From: Hyaloperonospora brassicae
Taxonomy: Eukaryota; Oomycota; Peronosporomycetes; Peronosporales; Peronosporaceae
NCBI GenBank assembly: GCA_947650285.1
Contig: CANTFL010001080.1
Coordinates: 62,001-126,000, forward strand
Direction: 5' to 3'
Length of the DNA stretch: 64,000 nt
Position numbers and translations under genes: made by a program. Position 1 is the stretch's first letter; every line of letters starts with the position of its first letter. This document shows, one piece after another, positions 1 to 13,140 of the stretch. Under the pieces are notes generated by a model. That model was not told the origin of the DNA, searched no databases, and saw only the letters and a list, made by a program, of their open reading frames with translations.

Positions 1-1383
1 AAACATCCGATCCAACCACCACCGAGAGCAGCAAAATTGGTGTCACTCAAGCGCTCTTCTAGGAACTACAATGTGTACGACCGCAACACGAGCTGAGCAT
101 GTGACCCACAACGATCCACTCGACGCAAAATTGCACGACCTGTACGTATGTGTACGACAGCGCGTCAAGCTTACTCGCGAAAGTGGGCACAATCCAGAAC
201 TAGCTTTCTGTACCGACCACGAAATACGCCGGCACATATTAGTAGATGAGTTGCGAAATCTGCAACAAATATCGGCAGTCGTCGCAATCGCTGCACGTGA
301 TAAAGCTCGGAAGCACAGACTGTTTCTCTTTTCGCCAATTGTAAGTCAATACGCAGTGCACATGTATAGATCAAAGCATTTGGCGATCATTGCACATTGT
401 GCGAGAAAGACTAGAAACGAGACATCTCTAAGCAGAAAGTCCCACTAATAGCGGTAGCTGCGGGCCGATGTTCACGTATCGCGATGGCCTTGCGCTGACG
501 AAAAAAATGTCTTAGTCCCAGTGCGTTGTTCGGCTCGACTTCGGAAAAGTCGGGACTTCCGTTGAAGAGCGCCGCATTGCGCTCGGTCCACCGATGCTAT
601 AGGCAGAGGAGCTCAAGAAGGACGAGATTCGTTGAGATTATGTTTCGGCGGCTGTAGTATCATCGGGAACACAATAGTGCAATTTCCAGCATTATCGGCG
701 TTGCATCGGCCGAGTTAGCAAATGGCGCAGGGGCGATAGTAGTTGGGCACGGCAATGCATGTCGCGCTTTCGCCAGTCCAGGTCGGAGTAAGCGACTGCA
801 GTACGCCTGGGCGGTCGGGCAGTTCCTGTAAAGACTTGAAAAAGTAAATGCAGTCGAGCACCGACACTTCACACAGCAACAGACGCCGCTGTGCCTGGAT
901 TAACAGCAGAAAATGCCCACGAACTCGTGAAGACGATGTGCGGGAAGAGGAAGATATTTGCCGACATTTTGCGGCCATCGAACAACGAGACGCTGCTGCA
1001 CACAATCTGCTCGCTTTTGCTGTCGCCGATTTCGATGTATGGGTTGTGACTCACTCATAGCTGCAAAACGACGTAACGGTTTGCCGCTTTTTTCGACAAA
1101 AGTACACATCTGCTTACCAGGTTTCCAACTTGACATGGGCAGTTTGAAGCCAATTGCATGGCGCTAACAGCAATTTGGAAGCCAACACATGCGATGTCGA
1201 CCAAGAGAAAGGATCTCGAGCAATTGTTTGGACGACGCAGACGCTGCACAGCACGGAAACGGATTCGTACTCTGTTGCTCGCTGGAACGCATCGACGGAG
1301 CTGCGATCAACTTGTTCCGACGATCTAAATTGCGTACAAGTGTTTGTGATATTACTGGATAGACGGACACATTGGACTGCCAA
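1..1383. other. GC-balanced sequence without a recognisable gene
   Basis: This stretch lies downstream of the kinase gene. It has several open frames of 60-125 codons on both strands, the longest starting with ATG at 71 and ending at 448 on plus. None shows a domain, signal peptide or effector motif that I recognise, and overlapping frames are equally open, as expected by chance at this base composition. I see no tRNA or repeat. Confidence 0.4.
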
Positions 1384-3144
1384 CTAATGCGTGTCAAACA
1401 GTCCGCTAGCTAAGGCTGTGTGCAGCTGGTGCAGCACGCTCGCTGCGGTAGGTCGATCTTGTGGGTGGACAGACACGCAGGCAAGACCCAATTGCTTGAT
1501 AGCCGCTGGGGTTGCCGCAGAGAACTCAATTTGAAGTCGCCCTGCCGCCACAAGCTGCAGAATGGCTGGGTCAGGCATCGACTGTTCGGAGTTGCTGCGA
1601 TCCTTGACATTGGCGTACGGCAGCACGTGCTGATCGAGTTCAGCCAGCACCACACCGAACGAGAACATGTCGACTTTGTCGTCGTACTGTTCCCCCATCA
1701 TAACTTCCGGCGCCATCCACCGGGACGAGCCGACACCTCCCGTCATGCCAAAGTCAGACTGCTCGCGAGAAACGCCAAAGTCGGTGAGCTTCGCGTCCAA
1801 CTTCGACGTCAGCAAAATGTTCCTCGACTTGAGGTCCCGGTGGAGCACGGGCGGCGACAACGAGTGGAGATACGTTAGAGCATGAGCGACGTGGAGAGCA
1901 ATCTTGACCTTGTTGCGGTCAAAGCCAACGGGGCTCCTGCGATCTTCGCACCCTTCGAGCAGCGTCCGCAAGTCGCCGCCTTTCATGTACTCGGACAGCA
2001 TGCAGAGATCCGTGAGCGAGTCCCACGCGACACCGACGAACTTTACTATGCGCTCGTGGTTCAACATGGCCATCAACTTGGACTCGTCCAGGAACGCGTT
2101 CACGTGGCTGATGCTCTTGCGCATCTCGGGCAGCAACATCTTGACCGCGACAATCTCCTCGTTGTACAGCCCCTTGTACACTTCGCCATACCCTCCTCGA
2201 CTGATCAGGTCCTGCACGATAACTTTATCGCGGGACACACGCGCAGTGACGATGATCTCGTCGCTCCATAACCCACTTCCTCGACTCGAGCTGTGTCGCG
2301 TATGTCTGCTACTTGTCACACGTTCCTCTGACCAGGCGGATTCCGAGCCCAGCACGGTGGTGTCCAGAGCTCGTTTGGGTGTCGGGCAGCCGCTATACCG
2401 CAAAGCAAGAACTGCCATTTCATCTCCAGTGTGGTCGCTGTCGTTGTTGCAGCGCGGACGGACAAACCAAATCGTTGCGAGCGCGATCAGGGCGACACAC
2501 GCGAGTGTTCCAGCTACGATAGCAGCAACAGTACCCCACGTGATCCCAGTTTCCAAGCCCTCTCGTCTCAGTTGGCTTCGGTCGAACCGACTGGACGCGA
2601 GTTCCGTGTAAAACCTGTAGCGCTCTTGAACGCAGTCGCTGCGGCCGATCTCCTCCCGGTTCACGTGGAACTCCAAGAGAGGCTCACTGCCGCACTCGCT
2701 GTCTTCATACAGCAGCACGTTCGCTGTGCCATTGTCAAAGAGACTGACAATGTCGGACGTGTCTGCGACGGCCGACGACTTGGCACAAGTCCCTGACGCC
2801 GGATAGACCGTTGTCTGGACCAATTGCTGGCAGCCGACCCGAGCGTACTCTTCGACCACGACGTAGCTGAGCTCTCTGAAGCGCTCTTCGGCATACGCGA
2901 ACCGGTCAGTGACGTTGCAGGACGACGCCACGAAGAGCGTGTCGTTTCCTGGACCGGGTGCTGTACAGGCCCCAGCAGCGCAAGAGTCGGCCTCCATCGT
3001 CATTTTGACCAAGTTGGGCGTTCCAGCGCAGTGGCTTCCCGAGAAGAGCTCCATCGCCGACCAAGTGGTTGCAAGCGTCGCCGTCGCGAGCAGAGGAGCC
3101 ACGACAAGTGCTGCTTGACGACACCATTTCTGACCGAGCAACAT
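1384..3144 (-). CDS. Receptor-like TKL protein kinase, secreted ectodomain, one TM segment
   Basis: This is a 586-residue single-exon gene with an ATG at 3144. Residues 1-30 form a hydrophobic signal peptide. Residues 31-200 form an ectodomain with eight cysteines (39, 55, 60, 76, 105, 120, 151, 171) and several N-x-S/T sites. Residues 202-228 are a transmembrane helix followed by basic residues, and a Ser/Arg-rich juxtamembrane stretch runs to about 300. The kinase domain is at about 308-575: glycine loop RGGYGEVYKG (316-325), VAVK lysine 335, HRDLKSRN (435-442), DFG (455-457) and APE (478-480). All catalytic residues are present, so an active Ser/Thr kinase is expected. The first loop glycine is replaced by Ser315. 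HRDLKSRN and the ELDQHxLPY stretch after APE are typical of oomycete TKL kinases. The ligand is unknown and I do not recognise the ectodomain. It has no close neighbour, and 3145-5300 upstream is empty. Confidence 0.92.
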   Translation of the reverse strand: MLLGQKWCRQAALVVAPLLATATLATTWSAMELFSGSHCAGTPNLVKMTMEADSCAAGACTAPGPGNDTLFVASSCNVTDRFAYAEERFRELSYVVVEEYARVGCQQLVQTTVYPASGTCAKSSAVADTSDIVSLFDNGTANVLLYEDSECGSEPLLEFHVNREEIGRSDCVQERYRFYTELASSRFDRSQLRREGLETGITWGTVAAIVAGTLACVALIALATIWFVRPRCNNDSDHTGDEMAVLALRYSGCPTPKRALDTTVLGSESAWSEERVTSSRHTRHSSSRGSGLWSDEIIVTARVSRDKVIVQDLISRGGYGEVYKGLYNEEIVAVKMLLPEMRKSISHVNAFLDESKLMAMLNHERIVKFVGVAWDSLTDLCMLSEYMKGGDLRTLLEGCEDRRSPVGFDRNKVKIALHVAHALTYLHSLSPPVLHRDLKSRNILLTSKLDAKLTDFGVSREQSDFGMTGGVGSSRWMAPEVMMGEQYDDKVDMFSFGVVLAELDQHVLPYANVKDRSNSEQSMPDPAILQLVAAGRLQIEFSAATPAAIKQLGLACVSVHPQDRPTAASVLHQLHTALASGLFDTH

Positions 3145-5300
3145 GACGAATGGCCCGTGCGTGAGCGTATCGGGTGATCGTGAACTGAGTGTTCAGTGTG
3201 ACTGTCCACACTGTCCGGTTGCGGTCGCAGCGATTGGGAGATCGATGGATCCCCATCGTGAGCTCAATCCTCGCGACCGCCGCGTCCACCGGCCGTGACA
3301 AGCGAAAGAGCCGACACCCACTCACAGAGTGGCGTTCGCTCTCCCGACGCGGACAACAGCTGCGTGAACGTCGACGCTCAGTTTAACAAAGAGCCCATAC
3401 ACCGAAGTCTGCTATCGGTGCATATACGAACTCGTGGACGGCGACCGCTGATACTTCTGCGGTGAGTGACTGGGAACCCAAAGCCATGCGGCGCTTCTTC
3501 ATCGATTGTTGTTGCGTCGTAAGTTGTTCCCTCAACTTGGCTTTGCCACTCTTTGCAGAGCGCTCGTCGTGTTCTTCTCCCGGTGCCGCAATCAACACAC
3601 ACACACACCATCGGAACTTAAATTTGACGCCAACGAGCGTTGGTATGCTCACGGCTGAACCAGCGATCGACTGATGCCCTTAAAGTCAGCCTCAACAACG
3701 ACAACAGACAAAGACTCGAGACACGTAACTCACTTTGGTCTGTATCGGCAGTTGTGACATCGTACCGGTTCCCATCCCATTTGCCCGAGTGATGGAAACT
3801 CTCGTCCAAGACCTGTTTGCGTTTCTTCTGTACCGGTCGTCTCGTGTTGTCAATTGGTCATTTGCAGTGCGAAAGACTCGTGTAAGAGTTGCGTTCCATC
3901 GCCTGCAAACGGTTCTGCGCAAAGATACGTAGCACGAAACAACGTCCGAATGCTCATATATGACTACGGGCTGCGTGACGACGACTGTAAAGAGACCGAT
4001 GCGGTGCTTGGCGGATAGAGGATCCGATCGGCTGGTGAACGACACTTCATGACGGTCTATTATCACGTTGTTATGCCCAACATTGCTGGAAAGCTGTCGA
4101 ACTGGGAAACAAGCGCCGGATACGTGGCGTGTATCGTGGCCGATCTTTGTAGAAGAAGCCAAGGGTCCTGGAGGAATCCGACGTGAGCAACAAGTACGTT
4201 AGTGACTCACTCGCACGACTGTGTCGACACATCGATGTCGACGTTAAGATCGGACGTATCTTGCGCTCCCACGGACGTTGGACGCTTTGCAATGCCGTGG
4301 CTTCCACTCCATTGAACACATCATTAATCCACTCAGTCCAGACGTGAGCTGGACATCAGGTGCACGTTCGGGTAGGAACGCGTGTCAGCCCTTTACGTCT
4401 GCTATTACGTTTTCTTTGGATCGTTGATGCAGTCTACGCCTCTGACGTGGCGATATGTTAAGAGCTTGGCGATACGCACGTCCGAGAAAGCGACGAATAC
4501 CCATCAGACGTGCTTCTTTACTCCTGCCTAGTGACGGACTAACGGGTATGTCTTGACGCTCTCGTGCATTATAGCAGTTGAACGATGTCGAGTCGGAAGT
4601 GCATGAGACTCTAGCACGCAGGTGTGTGATACAATATCATTGTCGCCAGTCAAGCAGTCCGCATGATTGATTCTAAGTTGCGTTGTAGCGATTTTGAAGC
4701 ATGTCGAAACTTGGCACTTCCTTAGAAAAGGATTCACACATGTCCAAAGTTTAGGCGCACGCGGATATGCTAAGGGACCGACAGTTTTATCACTTAGTCC
4801 AAACTACGGCGCTAGGCACCGACAATCTTGCTGGACCGTATGAGCGCTCGGGCCTACTTTGTCTGTTTACACAGCGCCTCCGTGTCGTCATGACTATGAA
4901 TGTGTCTACTCCTTATTCCACTCACAGCTACGCATGCTGGGGGGTAGCTTTCCTTGCAGACATCTCGAGTGGCCGCTACGTACTCGATCTGGTACGAAGT
5001 CACTGGCAGCGCGATGTGCATACTTGTCATATCGATTGCTCCTGAGTCGAGCTCAAAAGCACAAGCATGAAGTCGCATCGACTGCGGTGTGCGCGTTGGG
5101 TCGATCAGGTTGGGTTGATCATACGTGAATCGATAGCAACGGACTATCACGATATATGCTACATACTCTACTTGACGACAGTCAAAAGGCGTGAGTTTGC
5201 TAAGGGCGGACACTGAGAGCACTTATCTCCCTACCTCCCGCATGCGAAGCGGCGCTATACCATTTCATTTTATCGCATGGCTACTATTGATTTGGATGTT
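3145..5300. other. Intergenic region upstream of the kinase
   Basis: Sequence of about 50 percent GC that should contain the kinase promoter. It has only short overlapping frames. The longest (minus, ending at 3692) would begin at a TTG codon and has no recognisable domain. A plus frame with an ATG at 4767 (92 codons) is also unrecognised. From about 5300 rightward the base composition becomes clearly AT-rich. Confidence 0.4.
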
Positions 5301-8300
5301 ACGATCCGTCACCGCACAGATGCATTACAAGAGACTGTGGCGCGCGGTGGACTAGTCCCTACGTTCTGGTACGGGTAATAATAATGCTATGAAAAATAAT
5401 ACAACGCCGGCACAATTGGTAGCGCACTCGACAAGAGGACTCGTCGAGAGACCACTGTCCATGGCATAGCATTTGCCTAACGATCATCCCCAAAGTGTGT
5501 CATACACAATATAACATAAACTCATCGTGGATGATGTAAAGCAGCATGCCTAGGCATAAAGGCGACGATTTTGCTGGACGAGGATGATCACGCACAAACT
5601 CATATATTGATGCAAGCGGAAAGGATGGCGCTCGATATCTGTAGCGTAGCCAGGGCTCATTATAAACTACAACATCGTTGGACGACAATCTCTTTAGCCG
5701 TCTCATTATCGAAGAACGAAGAGCGCCTGGTGTTGTCGTGTAATGACGTCGGGCCTTTATTCGCAGCGTAAAGAAGGAAATACAACAGCAGTTGTGAGTG
5801 ACAAGTCAACTAGAGTTGACCCTATTGTTAATGTTCTAGTGAGTCCAGCCAAAATTTTACCGAGAATGACTCGCGGCTGGCGGTTCGATGATGCTGAATG
5901 TACGTCGTGGAATTTGCCACAAGTCTGATTACATGCCACGAAGCAAATGTGAAGGGCCACATATGCACAAAACGGACGTTTAGTACCATGTACCGCTCAT
6001 TGCGCGTATGTGCTTTACCGACAATGTGGCCATATATATAACATTTTATTAAAAAAAATGCGCTTTGGCCCAATAATCAAGTTTGCATATATTTCAAATA
6101 CACTGATAATTGCAGTGACGAAAAGTATCTGCTTAGCGTCACTCGCGACAATTCCTATGCCGATCGTAACATCAACACAATAGTTTACGGTAATGTATGG
6201 ATAACTAATCGAGTTTTGTAGAGAAAGACACCTAGGGGATCCGTCAATACCATTATGCGTTTCATCGGGCTAAGACATGTAACAAATGTCACTGTCACCT
6301 GGCAATGACAGTGATAATGAAGCTTGCATGGCAAATTAAGATAACATCCACGACCGTCCGGCCGCGTTCATTTGGCTAGAGATTGTAAGGAAAGCTGTGA
6401 TTATATCATTTCGATTGCGTTTGAATCAATATTGATTGTACTACAACTTCACGACGTCCATACAAATTATATACTAAAGCAAGCGATCTGGGTCCATCGC
6501 ATCAGGTCGGAGACCGCAGGTGTGGAAATCGCGCGAATCGAGATCCATCTACGTAGATCTTGATGGGGGTGATTTTTTTTCGATAGAACACGCACAATGC
6601 ATGGAAATGGTGTCGCTTTGCGCCGACACAAGCTAAGTTCAAATTTAAAGTATCAAAAAAAGGAATTTCATTTCAAGCCGAGCTTCAAAAAGAGTCAAGC
6701 CTGGTATATAGCTTTCGCGCATAATTATCCTATTTTATTTAGAAATGCTTTACCTCTGGAGATACAGGAAAGAATTTCTCATCAACAACGAATGCGAATA
6801 TGAAATGCTTGCCCACATAAATGTAATTAATGAGACATCGTACATCGGCAAGCGGACATAATAACAACGAAAATAACACGACTCAGAGGATCGCAAGATG
6901 GCCCGCTTGAAGAGACGATCTAAGTGGAAGCCTAATATCGACCAATAAATAGAGTTGACCACAAGGATGTCGCGGAAACACGGTAAGAGCGCCCAAATAC
7001 TGAGTATGATCGTAAAATATTTCATGCAATCCCTCCTCCCGATATTCTTTCACATCATTACAATTTTCTTTGACTTGATTCAATCGAGATGAAAGTAAAA
7101 TGCCTTACCGACGATTGAATAGGATGAGAAGGAAAATCCCGCACACGCTACTGGAGTACCCCTTCGTTTGTTAGTCGTTTATGTAACAGTCGCGCTCGCA
7201 TCATAAAGTTGGATGGCTACCACGATGCATGTAGCGTCGGATATGAATTAAAATAAACACATTTCTGTCTCATATTGAGTACAAGCTTGAGCAGGAAGAA
7301 CATAAATTTTATAGAACTGTATATATACAAACATGTGGCTATCCTTAAGCTTTTTTTAGAAATATTATTGAATATCTTGTTACGAATGGAGATAATTTTA
7401 CAAAAATCTGCTGGAGTGATAGTCTTGATGAAGTATTTGGACAATTGGAGAAGACTAGTCAGGTGTCGGACAACGTATATTAACATATAGCTAAATTTCG
7501 TACAACGTATAAGTATGGACAAACCACTGTCATGATGGTAGTTATCGACGCTTTCTCGACACATATTGATAACGCACGAAGTTTTGATCATTTGACCTGC
7601 CTGTCATAAATTAGTACTGATTTTTGATAGTAAACATACATTTTAGTGCATTCAATATATGTACCAAAGATCTCACTTTATTGTATAACACAGGTTGATG
7701 ACTTATGCTGATGCTTTAAAGTCTTTATTTATATATTCATAATCAATTTTACATGCAGCTTTAGAAATTTTTGAAGATTCTTTGCAAGCCTTCTAGATGA
7801 TGCAGCCAAATGCCTATATATTTGGTGCTAAATATAAATTTCATGGGTTACAAAGCTTATTTTATCGACTTTCATTAAGGTTTACGATTAAAATGTAAAC
7901 CGTTTGAGGACACCAACAATCATCACAACTAATATAAGTGTAGATATTAAACAATGGAGCCTTTAAAATTGCAAAATACCATCACAAGATACCGTAATAT
8001 TTTTTTGATTTGTGCAAAGCTTGCGTGCCAGAATGATGTGGTAGAGATGGCGTCGCAGATATCGATGAAATCTGATACAATTTTATTGCTCGAATATAGA
8101 CCAATATATTATCAAAACAGATGTCGCTCCTCTGTGTTGACAGTGTATTATCATAGCTATGTGCGAAGTACAAGTTTTCATAAGAAAAACGCTTGCATAG
8201 CAATGGACAGATAGATTTTCTTGTCGGTATTCTTCTTTATGCTAAGATTATCGCATATCTTCATCCACATTATTGTGATCGCTTTTACTGTGAAGTAAAG

Positions 8301-11300
8301 AAAAGAATTTTTGAATAATCACATTCAAATATCCAATAATCTACATGCAATAGCTATAATTTTTTGGCGCGTTGTGTAATCCTAAATGAATGCAATTTGC
8401 GAATACCAGGGCCTACTATATAATGAGCCATCTCAACATGATGTAATGTCGTTTCAAATATAATCGGGTGAGAAAGCCTACCTATCTATTTGGACGTTAA
8501 ATAAACTTAAATACGATTCAAATAGATTTGTGATATAATCAAACTCGTGATGACAAGTTCAATCCTGCCACAATGTCAATAAAAATATTCTTAGTGGTCA
8601 AATTGATAGTCTTTTCGTGGAAAATGTATACTATATAAAGATACGAAGTGCGCTCTTCAAGCAAAAAAAGATAAATCACCGAAATAAAAATCAACAGTAA
8701 ATACGAAGTAAAATAAACGCGAACAAGATGGTGATGTGTTGTCAATAAATGTCATTTTCTCGATCGTGGAAGTCGTTGGATAAGGACAACACTAGGGCAT
8801 GGAAGTCTATATTCTAGCATATATCTGTGCTGAACATCCTTATTGGATTCGAGGATACTCGTATGAGTCCAATGTGGAGGTATTCCCGCATTAATTAATA
8901 AAAAAAGGAGGCCGACCCGATTTCTATCGCTAACCTATCCGTCAAAATATAGACTGAATAGAACAGACCGCCTAACTGTAAATTTGTGATATTTTGACGA
9001 CTTCCTTCTCCAATGCGCGACCAACGGCAATCTATAAACATAGAAATTCGACTACTTTGACGCATATTTAAAGATAGTTGGTAATAGCATTTTTATATAA
9101 AGTGAATAAATTTAGAGTTATATTTCAATATCAGGACATCGGAACGTAAAAGGCATGGTAATATATATTAGGATTACAATAAATTTGTACATCTAACCTT
9201 ACATACTTGTCGACATATATTGAGGTCATTACAATGAGCAACATCAGGGAGAAAAAATATTTGTACAAGGTGGGTTAGCATATCAAGATAACAATGCTAT
9301 TCAAGTTACCCTTTATGTGTCGACAACGATGCAGCTTGACCAGCCGCAGATCGCATCACTATCAGAAGTTTATTTCAATAAAATACAGATTGGACACCGC
9401 TGATATACTCTCTTTTTACGGTTATATCTACTTACTTTGAAATTAAACAACACGCTTGTCTAGTTACGTGGCATGCGTTAAACCCACGACATCTTTATCT
9501 GCAAATTTATTACATTTTCTCCTTTCGGGTGCCTTTACATTAGGCAACTCGCATGGTACTGAGACAGATATTACATCCTCGAATTCATTGAAATCTATAT
9601 ACAAAGGATTTGCTTGAAGCGACTACCAGGATTGAGATGTTTATCTTCCGATCCGATTCTATTCATCAAGGAAATTTTTGTCCGTCGATGAGCTGCTAAG
9701 GACCCGTTCGTTCTCAGAAAATCCTGTTGCAGACCGAACGCCGGTCACACAATCATCATCTGTGACGAGTATGTAGATCTGCTCTAGTAAATTAATCCAG
9801 ATTGAGTTAGTTCGTTTGAAGTCTTCAGTTGCAAGAATAGGCCGAAGTCAATAATGAGACGTTCATAGACTTTACGATGTCAAGGCATATACTCGTGCAA
9901 TATGAGACATTAGGTTTGTAAGCCGACGCTTTTACAGCAGCAAAATATTCTTACTGCACTTTTCAAAAGAATTTGTGCATTAGTGAGTGGTATAAGGTGT
10001 CTAACGTATCGGCATAAAAGCATTTTTTATCTCTTGTCTTACGTGCTCGCGTTTTGTATATATTACTCAAGCGTTTTTGTATAGGTTTGTTAGGTTATCT
10101 GCCGTTCCATATGAATTCATTACGACGTTTAAGCTCTCATTGAGTGTGTGAATAAGATGAAAGCTGGTAACGAATAGATTTAACATCTAAGCACGCGCAT
10201 GAAGACAACTTGTATGCTACATTATTCAGTAGCACGGTTATAATGAAGTATGGCAACGAGTAAGGTGTTTACAATATGCTAAATCCTGTCACAAATTCTA
10301 TCAGTAAAGATAGCAATGTGAATCCAGGAGACTTAGTGCTAGCTTAATATTTTGAGGTGATACAAGAGAAGAAACACTATAGATATCAGAAGTCTCTTTC
10401 ATTCTATAGCTAAGACATTATTCCATTTTATGTCCGAGTTCATTTAGTATCGTGAGTTTTAGCTCATCTTGACTCTCACATCTTTTTGCATCGTGACATA
10501 TTTATCTGCAATAGCTGCATCCATCTACCATGGGCAAATCTAGAGTGCTGATATGTTCTTATATTTTGACGGATATATTTGCATCGATGACGCGGTAATT
10601 AGATTCCTTTCACTCGAGTTAGATGGCTTCCCACGCACTTTCACAGCGTCTGGATCAAATCACTTACGGTTGTTGTTGCGCCAAAATTGAGAATTAACAA
10701 AATTGAATTTTAGTATTTTAAATTCACTTGAACATAATTCCTCCACCGCTCTTAACGAACTAACGATAGTCACCTAGTTCGAAGGACTAACAGAAGCTTT
10801 GTATCTTGATTTCGATTTCCACAATGCTGGTGGAAATCCTTTATTTGTGTGGAGGTGCGAGGTAGTTGGTCATCGGTAAGTTTTTTAAATAAAGTTGTCG
10901 TATAAAAGGTTCATATATCAGACAATCGATGCGATACAGATATCAAATCATTTAACACGTCTTTGCAGTAGATACGGTGATATGTAAATTATAACGAATA
11001 TGCTTATCATGTTGTGTTATTGCGAATTGAGAAGACATACAGAAAAACCAAGGGGGGATAAATGGTCCTTTGTTCATATGTATTGATTGTTATATGATGA
11101 AAGAATGACATCTGTTTCAAGTAATGAACGCGGTGAGCATACGAGTGTACATTACTTACCTTGATATATTATACCAAGAGATGATCGATCTGTGATATTA
11201 ACATATGACGTATCAATGTACGCGTGAGCTGGACAATGAAAATTATGTACAATACATAATTTGTTTGCGATTTTTTATTCTCGGTGACCCATTAAAAATT

Positions 11301-12480
11301 AATGCTAAAATTATTAGTAAACCTATTTTTTAAAAAGAGGAGATTGATCATCATATATTAGTTAAAATGACGATTATTGAATTAATGTAATTGTATTATC
11401 TATTTGATGCAACTTTATACATAAATCGTCGAGTTCGAGAATATATATATGTACGATATGTGCCAAATACAGCCAAAGAATAATGTCTTAGAGATCCGAT
11501 CGATGCACATTCATCCATTTGGGATTTTGGTACATGATTACTTACTTTTACAACCAATAAACAGCCTATAACTCTGTACGAAGTCCTTAATTAGTTGCCT
11601 ACAACTAAGCTGGTATCCAGTCTACCTTAACCTTAGACCTGAGAAGGCGTTTACTAAGTAAGGTGACGACTGTGAAATGTAGGTCGGTTGTTGTTAATAG
11701 TACACAAAAGAATTCGTAGCGGATGATCTATCAGAATAAAGAATTACCTTTGCTTTCTGTTTTACGATTAATGCAAACCTATCACAGGCGGCTTCATCAT
11801 TTTCCTTATCGATGGCTTTCATGGCGTACCAGTCCCAATCTTCAGACAGGTCAAAAATATATACTCTTTTTAACGAAATACACATGTGTGGTATACAATA
11901 CATATATACGCGGATAACATATCTAGTTTGTGAGCATTTAATTTCAATATTACCATCGGAATACACGAGAAATTAAAGACACCTATACTGAACAGTTTTT
12001 TCGTCATCAAATACTTAAAAATCATTATAAGAATGGTTTTCGCCGTCTTTATCACGCAAGTTGGTGCCGATTTATATTTCGTTAAGTAACTTCATTTTAC
12101 GGCATGTAGCTGTCGTATTATAGAACTGTATTAATATATGTTGACCCGGAGTTGTGCCGAGAATGCTATGATAGCTTGCACCTAAAGCAAAAGCTGAATG
12201 TAGAATAACCTTTCGCTAATTAACTACATCATAACAACGAATGCAATTTATTAGAAAACGACATACACAGTCACGAATTGATGTTGCAAAAGGGTTCTTT
12301 GTCGATATTGTTTTGATTCCATAGCGAAGCAGTTATGAATCTCAATCAATTCCCTTGTATCCATTTTACATGCACGTTCGAAAACGACAGTTTTTCCTTA
12401 AATATTGTAATATAGCCATGTTGCCCCATTATTTTATGCTGTTGTAAGACCTTTGTTGTTAATTTGGGTTAAGAATACTA
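5301..12480. other. AT-rich gene desert, left part
   Basis: About 7 kb of AT-rich DNA without a supportable gene. Open frames are short and rich in Ile/Tyr/Phe/Lys, as expected from composition. Small perfect hairpins occur at 6289-6314 (9-bp arms, 8-base loop) and 10814-10838 (9-bp arms, 7-base loop). A short stretch at about 7530-7570 (plus) reads VVIDAFSTHI, which resembles integrase cores, but no other integrase motif follows, so it is not called. The block most likely consists of old, heavily mutated transposons. Confidence 0.45.
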
Positions 12481-12501
12481 CAAGGTATTGTGGTGGAGTA
12501 G

Positions 12502-12538
12502 GGTCTCATAACTGAGTGATGAGACCTTTAATCACTCA
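12502..12538. repeat. Two overlapping, mutually exclusive hairpins
   Basis: The arm GGTCTCAT (12502-12509) pairs with ATGAGACC (12519-12526). The arm TGAGTGAT (12513-12520) pairs with ATCACTCA (12531-12538). Both stems are perfect 8-mers and share bases 12519-12520, so only one can form at a time. They sit at the boundary between the AT-rich desert and a GC-richer patch (about 12500-13500), so they may mark the end of an old mobile element. Confidence 0.5.
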
Positions 12539-13140
12539 CTGTGCCAATCTGCCAACTAATGGGGGGTACCCTGATGCCGCGGTTGGCGGTTTGCACTCTC
12601 GATTAGGCTCGAACGGAGATGTGTTAGAATGGGTAGAACTTAAGTACTGAGTGGATATGATTCAATCGATTGGCCGGTAGATGGCCACTCGGTCGACTCT
12701 GACGAGGGTGGGCTTACGATAAAATTTCTAAATAGCTTGTCGCTCCTGGACTTTCGTGTGTTGACAGGGATGCACAACTCCTGACCTTTACCGTGATCAA
12801 TAACTCTATGTTGCAAGGCCGCTTCTAGTGGCGGATCTTGACGGGAGGGGGTTGCTACTTGATGTACGAAGATGCCAAATACTTCCTAGAGTTTTACTTG
12901 CGCTTTGTCTCGCCACGAAATCATCTTCAACGGGGGAAGGCAAAGTATATTCCTATTCCGGAACAGGTGGGTACGTTTAGGCACGACGAAGACGTGCCAC
13001 GTGGATCGCAAATTATGTAGTATTCAATATAGTACTATGCTTATACTTATTTACTCTATCCTTGCCCAGTGCACTGACTATTCATGCAATTGGTCAGGAC
13101 CAGTCGGACCTGTAGATACCTGTCAACCAGCAAAATACCT

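Noticed and set aside
71..448. 125-codon ATG frame at the left end
   Set aside because: No motif, signal peptide or neighbour supports it, and open frames of similar length occur on both strands here.
3692..4162. 156-codon minus-strand frame
   Set aside because: The first codon is TTG, not ATG, and no domain or splice signal supports a gene.
5411..5465. tRNA-like GGCACAATTGGTAGCGCACTCGAC
   Set aside because: It resembles an A box, but no cloverleaf closes and no GGTTCGAATCC-type B box follows at the right distance.
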